Of a stretch of DNA of 64,000 nucleotides, positions 49,749 through 58,128 are shown one piece after another (positions within the stretch are counted from its first letter, which is position 1; each line of letters opens with the position of its first letter). The DNA comes from Dyadobacter psychrophilus (lineage in GTDB: Bacteria; Bacteroidota; Bacteroidia; Cytophagales; Spirosomataceae). Under the pieces are notes generated by a model that did no database searches, had not been told where the DNA came from, and saw only the letters and a list, made by a program, of their open reading frames with translations. The stretch lies in assembly GCF_900167945.1 (NCBI RefSeq), contig NZ_FUZA01000003.1, forward strand, positions 248,001 to 312,000, in the 5' to 3' direction. The translations under genes were made by a program, and so were the position numbers.

Positions 49749-52070
49749 ATGCCCAATGACCAGAGTACAATTCCGGGCGCCGAAAATCCCGAAAAGCTGA
49801 CCGGGCTTCGCAAAACGGAGATCAAAAAAGTGGCCGCGGGGATTCCTGCGGTTGTTTCGAGTTTTCAGAAAGTCGTTGGCGAGGCAGGTGTGCAACGAGG
49901 AATGAAGGCCCTTTTCAACCTGAACAAAAAGGGCGGTTTCGACTGTCCTAGCTGCGCCTGGCCCGATCCGGACGATGAGCGTTCGGGCATTGCCGAATAT
50001 TGTGAGAATGGTGCGCGGGCGGTTGCGGAAGAAGCGACATTGAAAAAGCTGGATGCCACGTTTTTTGCGCAAAACGCTGTAGAAGAGCTGGGTAAACTTT
50101 CAGATTTTGAGATTGGGGGAAAAGGACGGATTGCGGCACCCATGTTTTTACCAGCAGGTGGAAAGTTTTATCAGCCTATTTCCTGGAAAGCGGCCTTTGA
50201 AAAAATAGCCTTAGAACTCAACCGCTTAGCATCGCCCGATGAGGCCATTTTTTATACTTCCGGCCGCACAAGCAATGAAGCAGCGTTCCTGTATCAGCTT
50301 TTTGTTCGTGAATTCGGCACCAATAATCTGCCCGATTGCAGTAATATGTGCCATGAAAGCAGTGGCGTTGCATTGGGAGAATCGCTGGGCATTGGCAAAG
50401 GCTCGGTGAAGCTGGATGATTTTTATGAAGCTGAGGTCATTATGATCCTGGGCCAAAATCCGGGGACCAATCATCCGCGGATGCTCACTGCATTGCAAAA
50501 AGCAAAAGCGAACGGTGCGACGATTATTTCAATTAATCCCCTACCTGAAACGGGTTTGATGGGTTTCAATAACCCGCAGACCGTGCAGGGAATTCTGGGT
50601 AACAATGCGGCATTGACCGACATTTTCCTGCAAGTGAAAATCAACGGGGACCTGGCGTTGTTGAAAGCCATTGAAATTTTGCTACTAAAAGAGGAAGAAA
50701 GCAACCCGGGAATGGTGTTCGACCGGAATTTCATTGCCAATAACACCGAAGGGTACACGGATTTTATTGCTCATTTGAAAGAACAGAATGCGGAAGAGCT
50801 GGCGCGGCTGAGCGGGATTTCATTTGCCCAGATTCAGCAGGTTGCGCGTGTTCTGGCAGGGAAAAGCAAGATCATTGCCTGCTGGGCTATGGGCCTTACC
50901 CAGCACAAAAATGCAGTGGACACTATTAAGGAAATTGTAAACCTGCTTTTGCTGAAAGGCAGCATTGGTAAGCCTGGCGCAGGAACTTGCCCTGTCCGCG
51001 GCCACAGCAATGTGCAGGGCGACAGGACAATGGGGATCTTCGAAAGGCCTTCTGAAAAATTTCTTCATGCTATTGAGCGCAATTTTCATTTTACTACACC
51101 AAAAAAACACGGTTATGATGTTGTAGAGTCCATTAAAGCCATGCATCAAGGCTCTGCAAAGGTATTTTTCGCAATGGGTGGCAACTTTTTGAGTGCAACA
51201 CCGGACACAAGGTTCACGGCTGAGGCGCTCAGTAAATGCCGCCTGACTGTGCACGTTTCCACAAAGCTGAACCGGAGCCATCTGGTAACGGGTGAGCAGG
51301 CATTGATCCTTCCTTGCCTCGGGAGGAGCGATATGGACATGCATAAGGACGAAAACAGGTTTATCTCCTGCGAAAATTCAATGGGCGTGGTGCAGCTTTC
51401 AAAAGGTGTTTTGCCTCCTGTTTCGGATCAATTACTAAGTGAGCCGGTGATCGTTTGCAGACTTGCTAAGGCCGTTTTGGGACGAAAAAGTCAGATTAAC
51501 TGGGACATTTATGCCGAAGATTATGACATCATCCGCGCAGACATTGAACGGACGATTCCAGGTTTCGAAAACTACAATGAGCGTGTCCGGATGCCCGGCG
51601 GTTTCTATCTGCCCAATTGCAACCGGGACGGATATTTTGACACATTATCTCAAAAAGCACATTTCAATATCGGTGTTCTCCACGATCCTGGGCTGAAAGA
51701 AGATGAACTGATGATGATGACGATCCGGAGCCACGACCAGTTCAACACGACTATTTATGGCTTGAATGATCGTTACCGGGGCATTCACAACGAGCGGCGT
51801 GTTATTTTGATGCATGAAAACGACATCGCAAAACGGAAGCTGAAAAGCGGCGATATCGTGGATCTCTACAATCATTACGATGGAATTGAACGGGTTGCGT
51901 ACAAATTTGTAGTTGTTCCCTACCCCATTCCCGAAGGTTGTACTGCAACTTATTTCCCGGAGACGAACGTTCTCGTGCCGATCAACAGCGTAGCCGACAA
52001 AAGCAACACACCCACTTCCAAAATGGTTATTTTGACCATTCGTAAACATTTGAATGTGCTGAGTCATTAA
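49749..52070 (+). CDS. FdhF/YdeP-family molybdopterin oxidoreductase
   Basis: A 773-aa member of the FdhF/YdeP branch of the DMSO-reductase superfamily. The N-terminus has the Cys motif FDCPSCAWPDPDDER plus AEYCENGARAV (likely iron-sulfur ligands), then YTSGRTSNEAAFLYQLFVRE, NMCHESSGVALGESLG, and the C-terminal MGD-binding domain starting near MTIRSHDQFNTTIYGLNDRY. Its position after mobA and fdhD supports a formate-dehydrogenase-like role; E. coli YdeP is instead linked to acid resistance, so the substrate is unproven. No separate electron-transfer subunit is in the operon. Confidence 0.88.
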   Translation: MPNDQSTIPGAENPEKLTGLRKTEIKKVAAGIPAVVSSFQKVVGEAGVQRGMKALFNLNKKGGFDCPSCAWPDPDDERSGIAEYCENGARAVAEEATLKKLDATFFAQNAVEELGKLSDFEIGGKGRIAAPMFLPAGGKFYQPISWKAAFEKIALELNRLASPDEAIFYTSGRTSNEAAFLYQLFVREFGTNNLPDCSNMCHESSGVALGESLGIGKGSVKLDDFYEAEVIMILGQNPGTNHPRMLTALQKAKANGATIISINPLPETGLMGFNNPQTVQGILGNNAALTDIFLQVKINGDLALLKAIEILLLKEEESNPGMVFDRNFIANNTEGYTDFIAHLKEQNAEELARLSGISFAQIQQVARVLAGKSKIIACWAMGLTQHKNAVDTIKEIVNLLLLKGSIGKPGAGTCPVRGHSNVQGDRTMGIFERPSEKFLHAIERNFHFTTPKKHGYDVVESIKAMHQGSAKVFFAMGGNFLSATPDTRFTAEALSKCRLTVHVSTKLNRSHLVTGEQALILPCLGRSDMDMHKDENRFISCENSMGVVQLSKGVLPPVSDQLLSEPVIVCRLAKAVLGRKSQINWDIYAEDYDIIRADIERTIPGFENYNERVRMPGGFYLPNCNRDGYFDTLSQKAHFNIGVLHDPGLKEDELMMMTIRSHDQFNTTIYGLNDRYRGIHNERRVILMHENDIAKRKLKSGDIVDLYNHYDGIERVAYKFVVVPYPIPEGCTATYFPETNVLVPINSVADKSNTPTSKMVILTIRKHLNVLSH

Positions 52071-52109
52071 ATTGCGGTTTATTCCTGAACTCCTGAAAAT
52101 AGTAACTCT

Positions 52110-54776
52110 TTGAAAACCACCTTTCTGATTATTTCGGCTGCAATTGCATGCGTTATCCTGTCTGCATTTCTCCCCAAACCACCTGCAAAACCGAGCATTG
52201 CGGACGTGCCTGACAGCACGCGCTTCACCCATATGATGCTTGCGCAAGGCCTGGACGAGCCTATGCAAATGGCCATTTTGCCTGATCTGGACGTCATTAT
52301 TGTGGAAAGGAAAGGAGATGTGAAATTTTACGACGCCAAAGAAAAACAGATCAAAACCATTGCGCATATCAATGTTTACAGTGGTATTGAAGACGGTTTA
52401 CTAGGCGTTGCTGCGGATCCTGAGTTTGAGAAAAACCATTGGATATATCTCTATTATGGACTGGCCGGTGACCGGAATGTAAGTCAGCTCAGCCGTTATG
52501 ATTTCATTGATCAGAAATTAGACCTCAATTCTAAAAAAGTGCTGCTGGAAGTGCCGACCCAACGCACTTATTGCTGTCATTCAGCAGGTTACCTGACCTT
52601 TTCCGACGGCCTGTTATATCTTTCAACGGGCGATAACACCAATGCAGAAGATATTGAAGGGCATAACCCAACTGATGAACGACCAGGCCGGCAACTGTCG
52701 GATGATCAGGGAACAACAGCCAATAGTAAAGATTACAGGGGCAAGATTCTGAGGATTAAACCTCTTTCTGACGGCACTTACGCGATTCCGGACGGTAATC
52801 TTTTCCCAAAAGACGGCTCTCTGGGCCACCCTGAAATATACGTGATGGGCTGCCGTAATCCGTTCCGCGTTTCTGTCGACCCGAAGACCAAATTTGTTTA
52901 CTGGGGTGATGTAGGGCCCGATACGAACGTGCCTGCGGAAGAAGGATTTTTAAGTTATGATGAGATCAATCAGGCCAGAAAACCCGGCTTTTTTGGTTAT
53001 CCTTATTTCTTAGGCGCTAATGAGGCTTTTCCAAAATATGATTTTGAAACAAAAAAAGAAGGCCCGAAACAAGACCCTGCGCGCCCGGTCAACAATTCAC
53101 CGAATAATACCGGAATTAAAGAACTTCCGCCCGCTCAGCCCGCCATGATCTGGTATGGAAAGGGCGAATCGAAACGATGGCCAATGGTAGGCAAAGGCGC
53201 TGCTAGTGCCATGGCCGGGCCGGTTTATTACAGCGATCTTTACCCAAATGCCAAATATAAGCTGCCTGATTATTACAACGGAAAGTTGTTCATTTATGAA
53301 TGGATCAGGAAATGGATAATGGCTGTGACATTGGATAAAGATGGAAATTACGTGAGTATGGAGCCATTTTTGCCACATTTAAAGGTTATCGCGCCTATGG
53401 ATATGCAAATTGCACACGATGGGGCCATTTATATGCTCGCGTATGGCACAAATTGGTTTGCAAAAAACACCGATGCGGGACTTATCCGCGTGGAATATTC
53501 GGAAGGAAACCGCAACCCGATCGCCAACATTCAAGCTGATAAGACCATTGGCGCGGCACCGCTTACAGTAACATTATCCGCTTCGCAATCAAAGGATTAT
53601 GACAAAGATGATAAGTTAACATTCAACTGGAAAGTTGCGGACAAAACATTGAAAGGAGCGGAGATCAAGCACACATTTAGTAAACCGGGCATTTACAATG
53701 TTGCACTTACAGTGTCGGACCAGGCGGGTGGTGCGGGTATTGCAACGGCGCAAATTAAAGTGGGCAACTCGCCGCCGGATGTGACCATCAATACGGCTGC
53801 AAACCGCACTTTTTACTGGGATAATGTCCCGTTTGATTATAAAGTGGTTATAAAAGATGCTGAGGACAAAGCGCCCGAGTCCAAAAATATTAAGCTTGTA
53901 TTTGACTATCTGCCTATTGGAAAAGATTACGCGGCTGCGCTTTCGGGTGCAAGCCATGGGAACCTGCGTTATGCGGCCGCCGAAACATTTTACGCCTCTT
54001 TGGATTGCAAATCATGCCATACCATGGATTCCAAGTCCATAGGGCCTGCATTGAAGGAGATTTCAAAACGTTATGCGATAAAAAATGGCGCGGCAGAATT
54101 GCTTGCTGACAAAATCATCAAAGGCGGCAGCGGCAACTGGGGAACCTACCCTATGCCTCCGCATCCGGATCTGACAACATCGCAATCCCGTGAACTGGCC
54201 GGCTACATTTTATCATTAACAGGTGAAAAGCCCTCATTGGCAACGCAGGGCAACATTCAACTCGTTGAACACCTGGGACTAGGAAACGAAGGTGCATATG
54301 TGCTTGCTGCGAATTATACTGATAAGGGTGCCAACGGAATTGAACCATTGAAAGGAAGCGCTTTTGTGGTTTTGAAAAATCCGCTGGTTCAGCTTGAAGA
54401 TTTTGACAAAGGCAATGTCAGTGTATCAATCGGCACAAAAAACAATGGATTTGTAACCTCCGTCCCAGCTGGAAATGGCAAGTTTGTAAGTTTCACCAAC
54501 ATTGATCTGAACCACATTAAAAAAATAAAATTCAGGGTACAGGAAGATGGCGAGGGGGGAACATTGGAAATCCGGCAGGGAAGTGTTGAAGGGCCGTTGC
54601 TGGCATCATTAGTGATCGATGGCGGAAAATCAAAAGACGTTAAAGCGGAATGGAATGAGCTTGGGACCGACATTAAACCGACTAACAAACAGACTGATAT
54701 TTTCCTGGTTTTTAAAAACCCCGACAAGAGCAAAAAACTGCTTTTTTACATAGACTGGATGTATTTCGAAAGGTAA
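52110..54776 (+). CDS. Sugar dehydrogenase-like propeller / PKD / cytochrome c / CBM6-like fusion protein
   Basis: An 888-aa secreted multidomain protein. An N-terminal membrane or signal segment (FLIISAAIACVILSAF) leads to a soluble-glucose-dehydrogenase-like six-blade propeller (about 40-470; GLLGVAADPEFEKNHWIYLY, GYLTFSDGLLYLSTGDN, RGKILRIKP, GCRNPFRVSVDP). A PKD domain (about 475-555), a single-haem cytochrome c (DCKSCHTMD about 632-640, Met ligand in YPMPPHPD) and a C-terminal CBM6-like sandwich (from about 755) follow. It probably oxidises a sugar or polyol with PQQ and passes electrons to its own haem. It starts with TTG, the only in-frame start before the signal segment. Confidence 0.87.
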   Translation: MKTTFLIISAAIACVILSAFLPKPPAKPSIADVPDSTRFTHMMLAQGLDEPMQMAILPDLDVIIVERKGDVKFYDAKEKQIKTIAHINVYSGIEDGLLGVAADPEFEKNHWIYLYYGLAGDRNVSQLSRYDFIDQKLDLNSKKVLLEVPTQRTYCCHSAGYLTFSDGLLYLSTGDNTNAEDIEGHNPTDERPGRQLSDDQGTTANSKDYRGKILRIKPLSDGTYAIPDGNLFPKDGSLGHPEIYVMGCRNPFRVSVDPKTKFVYWGDVGPDTNVPAEEGFLSYDEINQARKPGFFGYPYFLGANEAFPKYDFETKKEGPKQDPARPVNNSPNNTGIKELPPAQPAMIWYGKGESKRWPMVGKGAASAMAGPVYYSDLYPNAKYKLPDYYNGKLFIYEWIRKWIMAVTLDKDGNYVSMEPFLPHLKVIAPMDMQIAHDGAIYMLAYGTNWFAKNTDAGLIRVEYSEGNRNPIANIQADKTIGAAPLTVTLSASQSKDYDKDDKLTFNWKVADKTLKGAEIKHTFSKPGIYNVALTVSDQAGGAGIATAQIKVGNSPPDVTINTAANRTFYWDNVPFDYKVVIKDAEDKAPESKNIKLVFDYLPIGKDYAAALSGASHGNLRYAAAETFYASLDCKSCHTMDSKSIGPALKEISKRYAIKNGAAELLADKIIKGGSGNWGTYPMPPHPDLTTSQSRELAGYILSLTGEKPSLATQGNIQLVEHLGLGNEGAYVLAANYTDKGANGIEPLKGSAFVVLKNPLVQLEDFDKGNVSVSIGTKNNGFVTSVPAGNGKFVSFTNIDLNHIKKIKFRVQEDGEGGTLEIRQGSVEGPLLASLVIDGGKSKDVKAEWNELGTDIKPTNKQTDIFLVFKNPDKSKKLLFYIDWMYFER

Positions 54777-54909
54777 TCAGTCCTGAAACTTAACATTAAG
54801 CTAACGCCGCTGACCAAAACAAGCTTTAATTTTCGAGTCTGCTTTGGAAAACGGTTCAGGGTAAATCCAGGTTAGCATGTTCTTTTTATATTAGTCCAAA
54901 TTCAAAAAA

Positions 54910-55680
54910 ATGAAAAAATTCTTATCCATTATTGCAGTCGGTTTGCTTAGTCTGACCGCTTTTGAAAGCATGTCTCAAAACAAGAACAAAGTCATTGCGC
55001 ACCGCGGTGCGTGGAAAAATACTGGCGTAACAGAAAATTCCATCGGCGCATTGGAGCATGCGATCAAGCTGGGCTGCTATGGAAGCGAATTTGACGTGCA
55101 TATGTCGGCGGATTCGGTGATTTATGTACTTCATGACCACGCAATCAAAGGAACACACATTGAAAAGACCAGTTCTCAGGAGCTTTCGCAGATCAAGCTG
55201 GAAGACGGAACTGCATTGCCGACACTGGAAGCTTACTTGAAAGCGGGTGCAAAACAAAAGAAAACGCGTTTGATCCTTGAAATAAAAACCTCTTCGATGG
55301 GTAAGGAGCGTTCGCTGGCATTAGCCACGAAATGTGTCGAAATGGTCAAAAAATTAAAGGTGGAACACATTACAGACTACATTGCATTTGATTTTGATGT
55401 TTGTAAAAAAGTGAAAGAACTGGCGCCAAAAGCACACGTTGAGTATCTGAACGGAGACAAAACGCCGGACGAAATTCAGGCTGCCGGCCTCGACGGCATT
55501 GACTATAACCAGGGCGTATTGAAGAAAAAGCCCGAATACATTGCTGCTATCCGCGACAAAAAACTCACAACCAATGTCTGGACGGTAAATGATGAAGAAT
55601 CAATGAAATGGTTCCTGGAAAAAGGCGTCGATTACATTACAACTAACGAGCCGGAACTGCTTTTAAAAATTACAAAATAA
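54910..55680 (+). CDS. Secreted glycerophosphodiester phosphodiesterase
   Basis: A 256-aa GDPD-family TIM barrel with a signal peptide (MKKFLSIIAVGLLSLTAFES). The catalytic HRG in VIAHRGAWKNTG, ENS, EFDVHMS and LHDHAIKGT supply the calcium and acid-base residues; LEIKTS and VWTVNDEESMKWFLEKGVDY are typical later blocks. It hydrolyses glycerophosphodiesters to glycerol-3-phosphate and an alcohol, probably in the periplasm. It is monocistronic and followed by a bidirectional terminator. Confidence 0.9.
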   Translation: MKKFLSIIAVGLLSLTAFESMSQNKNKVIAHRGAWKNTGVTENSIGALEHAIKLGCYGSEFDVHMSADSVIYVLHDHAIKGTHIEKTSSQELSQIKLEDGTALPTLEAYLKAGAKQKKTRLILEIKTSSMGKERSLALATKCVEMVKKLKVEHITDYIAFDFDVCKKVKELAPKAHVEYLNGDKTPDEIQAAGLDGIDYNQGVLKKKPEYIAAIRDKKLTTNVWTVNDEESMKWFLEKGVDYITTNEPELLLKITK

Positions 55681-55699
55681 CATTGCAAGGAAATAAAAA

Positions 55700-55735
55700 G
55701 CGCCGCTTAGAGAAATCTCCAAGCGGCGTTTTTTT
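55700..55735. terminator. Bidirectional terminator between the GDPD gene and metX
   Basis: GCGCCGCTT with AAGCGGCG around a short inner stem and loop, then T7 at 55729-55735 on the plus strand and CTTTTTATTT on the minus strand. Confidence 0.88.
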
Positions 55736-55766
55736 ATGTCCTAATGCTTTTTTTCTGTTTAAATTT

Positions 55767-56816
55767 TCAAATCCTGGCAGTTTGCAATTTGCCATTCGTT
55801 TCTTGCCAGGCCCTGATCACTTGTGTAAGCTGTTTATACTCGATCAAAAAGCCATCATGTCCATATAATGAGTCAATTTCCTGAAAAACAGCGTCCGGAA
55901 TGTGCCGGGCCAGGAATTGTTGTTCGGATAAAGGGAACAGTAAATCGGATTTGATGCCTAGCACCAAGGTTTTGGCCTTCACCAAACCCAATGCATGCAC
56001 GATCCCGCCACGGTTACGACCCACGTTGTGTGAGTCCATTATCTTGGAAAGCGTCCAATACGAATATGCATTGAACCGCTTCACGAACTTATCGCCCTGA
56101 TATTGCTGGTAAGAAGAAGCCCGAAAATCATCGATCTGATCGGGATTATCGCGCGCCTGCGTAAAATTATAAGTATCGTAATTTCTGTACGAAAGCAATG
56201 CGATAGACCTCGCAGCGCGCATGCCCATGCTTCCCGCTTCATCCGTGCCGTCATTAAATGTCGGGTCTGCCTCGATTGCCATCCGCTGTGATTCGTTAAA
56301 AGCAATGCCCCAGGGAGAATGCAATGCGTTGGAAGCGATTATGATGAGTTCTTCAAAAAGATCCGGCACCTCCACCGACCATTCCAGCGCCTGTTGGCCA
56401 CCCAGCGAGCCGCCGATACAAAGCTTGATTTTCCTGATCTCCATTTCCTGTCTCAGCAAATCCATCGCACCGACGACGTCGCGAACGGTAATAGTCGGAA
56501 ATGTTCTGTAAAAAGGTTTATGCGTCCGTGGATTAATGCTCAACGGGCCTGTCGAGCCATACGCCGATCCCAGCACATTCACACAAACGATGAAATATCT
56601 GGCAGGATCAAAAAACTTATCGTCACCTACCAGGCCATCCCACCATTCTGCGGCGTTGGAACTGCCTGTTAATGCGTGACAGATCCATACAATGTTACTA
56701 TTGTCGGCATTTCGCGTTCCATAAGTGGTATAGGACAGTTCAAAGCCCGGTAATTCACCGCCCATTTCCAACGCGTAGGCGTAAGGATATTTAAATGTTC
56801 TCTGTTCCGCTTGCAT
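55767..56816 (-). CDS. metX: Homoserine O-acetyltransferase
   Basis: A 349-aa alpha/beta hydrolase that acetylates homoserine in methionine synthesis. VWICHALTGSSNAAEWWDGL, the oxyanion/nucleophile block CIGGSLGGQQALEW (Ser nucleophile), GSAYGSTGPLSINP and the C-terminal YGHDGFLIE with the catalytic His are diagnostic of MetX. A SAM-I riboswitch lies 126 nt upstream on the same strand, so expression falls when SAM is abundant. An O-succinyl specificity cannot be excluded by motif alone. Confidence 0.93.
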   Translation of the reverse strand: MQAEQRTFKYPYAYALEMGGELPGFELSYTTYGTRNADNSNIVWICHALTGSSNAAEWWDGLVGDDKFFDPARYFIVCVNVLGSAYGSTGPLSINPRTHKPFYRTFPTITVRDVVGAMDLLRQEMEIRKIKLCIGGSLGGQQALEWSVEVPDLFEELIIIASNALHSPWGIAFNESQRMAIEADPTFNDGTDEAGSMGMRAARSIALLSYRNYDTYNFTQARDNPDQIDDFRASSYQQYQGDKFVKRFNAYSYWTLSKIMDSHNVGRNRGGIVHALGLVKAKTLVLGIKSDLLFPLSEQQFLARHIPDAVFQEIDSLYGHDGFLIEYKQLTQVIRAWQETNGKLQTARI

Positions 56817-56942
56817 AAGTGCCTGAGCACAGGATTTAATTCAAAAATTTAACAGACTGTTCCATGGAATCCACAGAGCAGATGCGAGAATAAAGCCATC
56901 CGGCTTACGGAAATTTCTAACTGTAAGTTCACGCGAATTGAG

Positions 56943-57046
56943 TTTATATCTCCTAATAACTTAGGTGGGAATTAGCACCTTTCTCCATTGTGGTAGCAGG
57001 TTGCCAGAGGTTCATTGAGCCCATTCTCTCGCCTCTTCTTTATAAA
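56943..57046 (-). promoter_or_regulatory. SAM-I (S-box) riboswitch upstream of metX
   Basis: On the minus strand, P1 is TTTATA (57046-57041) with TATAAA (56948-56943). The conserved core ATGGGCTCAATGAACC, then CTGGCAACCTGC, and AAGGTGCTAATTCCC is present. P4 is CCTAA-gtta-TTAGG. These are the hallmark S-box elements. Between it and the metX ATG are weak hairpins (AAGCC/GGCTT with a short T-rich tail; CTGT/ACAG around TTCCATGGAA) that may form the expression platform. Confidence 0.92.
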
Positions 57047-57135
57047 TCAACCGCACACAAGGTGAAGCAATTGACTTGATGTTGCAATATTAAGCGCGGA
57101 TGCCTGAAAATGCAAATAAAAGCGCAAATTCTATT

Positions 57136-57165
57136 TTGCAGGGGATGCAGGGCAGTTTATCTTTG
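57136..57165 (+). promoter_or_regulatory. Predicted promoter of the M28 peptidase gene
   Basis: TTG at 57136-57138 (within TTTTG), a 19-nt spacer, and TATCTTTG at 57158-57165: a full match to the Bacteroidota consensus. It is 22 nt before the ATG at 57188. Confidence 0.7.
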
Positions 57166-57187
57166 CCCTTTAATGTTACTGCGTTCG

Positions 57188-58117
57188 ATGAAAAATTATT
57201 TGTTCCTCCTTTGTTTTCTTTGCCAAAGTACCTTTGCCCAACTACCCTCCCCCGAAAATATTTCCAGGCATGTATACCAGCTCGCGTCCGACAAAATGCA
57301 GGGCCGCGGAACTGGCAGCAAGGAAAATCAAAAAGCTGCAAAATATGTAAAAAAACAGTTTAAGAAATACGGACTTCAACCCAAAGGAACAGACGGGTTT
57401 TATCAGCCATTTACTGCCAAAATCCGGCGGGTCGTTGTTCCCGACAGTTTACGCAAAACCAATAATGTAATCGGTTTTCTGGATAACGGGGCGGAGCATA
57501 CCATCGTTATTGGCGCTCACTTTGACCACCTTGGCCTCGGCCGACAGGGAAGTTCGAAAGCCGAAAAACCAGAAGGGCAAATTCATAACGGAGCTGATGA
57601 TAATGCATCGGGCGTTGCCGGATTGCTGGAACTTGCAAGATATTTTGCCCGGAACAATGTAAACGAGCCTTATAACTTCCTGTTTATCGCTTTCGGAGCA
57701 GAGGAACTGGGGCTGCTGGGATCGCGTCATTTTGTTAACAATCCTACATTATCATTGGATAAAATCAATTTCATGTCCAATATGGACATGATCGGTCGTT
57801 ATGATGCAAGCCGCGGCGTGGGCATCGGCGGTTTCGGAACGAGTGGCGAATGGCCTGAAATATTTAAGGAAGTTAAAAGCGATACCCGGTTTTTTACCGA
57901 TAAAGCAGGAAGCGGCGGATCGGATCACGGGTCTTTTTATGCCAAAAACATTCCGGTCCTTTTCTTTCACACAGGTGGCCACGACGACTATCACAAACCG
58001 ACCGACGATCCTGAAAAAATTGATTATAAAGCCGCAGCAGGCATTTTGGGTATTCAGATTCATCTGATAGAAAATGCGATGAAATTGCCCAAACTCAAAT
58101 TCACCCCAGTTCTCTAA
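57188..58117 (+). CDS. Secreted M28-family metallopeptidase
   Basis: A 309-aa zinc peptidase with a signal peptide (MKNYLFLLCFLCQSTFAQ). The zinc ligands and catalytic residues of M28 are visible in order: GAHFDHLG, HNGADDNASGVAGLLELARY, FGAEELGLLGSRHF, NMDMIGRY and FFHTGGHDDYHKPTDD. Such enzymes are aminopeptidases or carboxypeptidases of the periplasm. The start at 57188 is preferred because the promoter at 57136-57165 rules out the longer frame from 57110; an ATG at 57173 would be leaderless. Trehalase follows after 11 bp. Confidence 0.9.
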   Translation: MKNYLFLLCFLCQSTFAQLPSPENISRHVYQLASDKMQGRGTGSKENQKAAKYVKKQFKKYGLQPKGTDGFYQPFTAKIRRVVVPDSLRKTNNVIGFLDNGAEHTIVIGAHFDHLGLGRQGSSKAEKPEGQIHNGADDNASGVAGLLELARYFARNNVNEPYNFLFIAFGAEELGLLGSRHFVNNPTLSLDKINFMSNMDMIGRYDASRGVGIGGFGTSGEWPEIFKEVKSDTRFFTDKAGSGGSDHGSFYAKNIPVLFFHTGGHDDYHKPTDDPEKIDYKAAAGILGIQIHLIENAMKLPKLKFTPVL

Positions 58118-58128
58118 CCACCACAAGC

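Noticed and set aside
51645..52367. 240-codon open frame antisense to the molybdoenzyme end and dehydrogenase start
   Set aside because: It spans two real plus-strand genes and lacks any recognisable motif.
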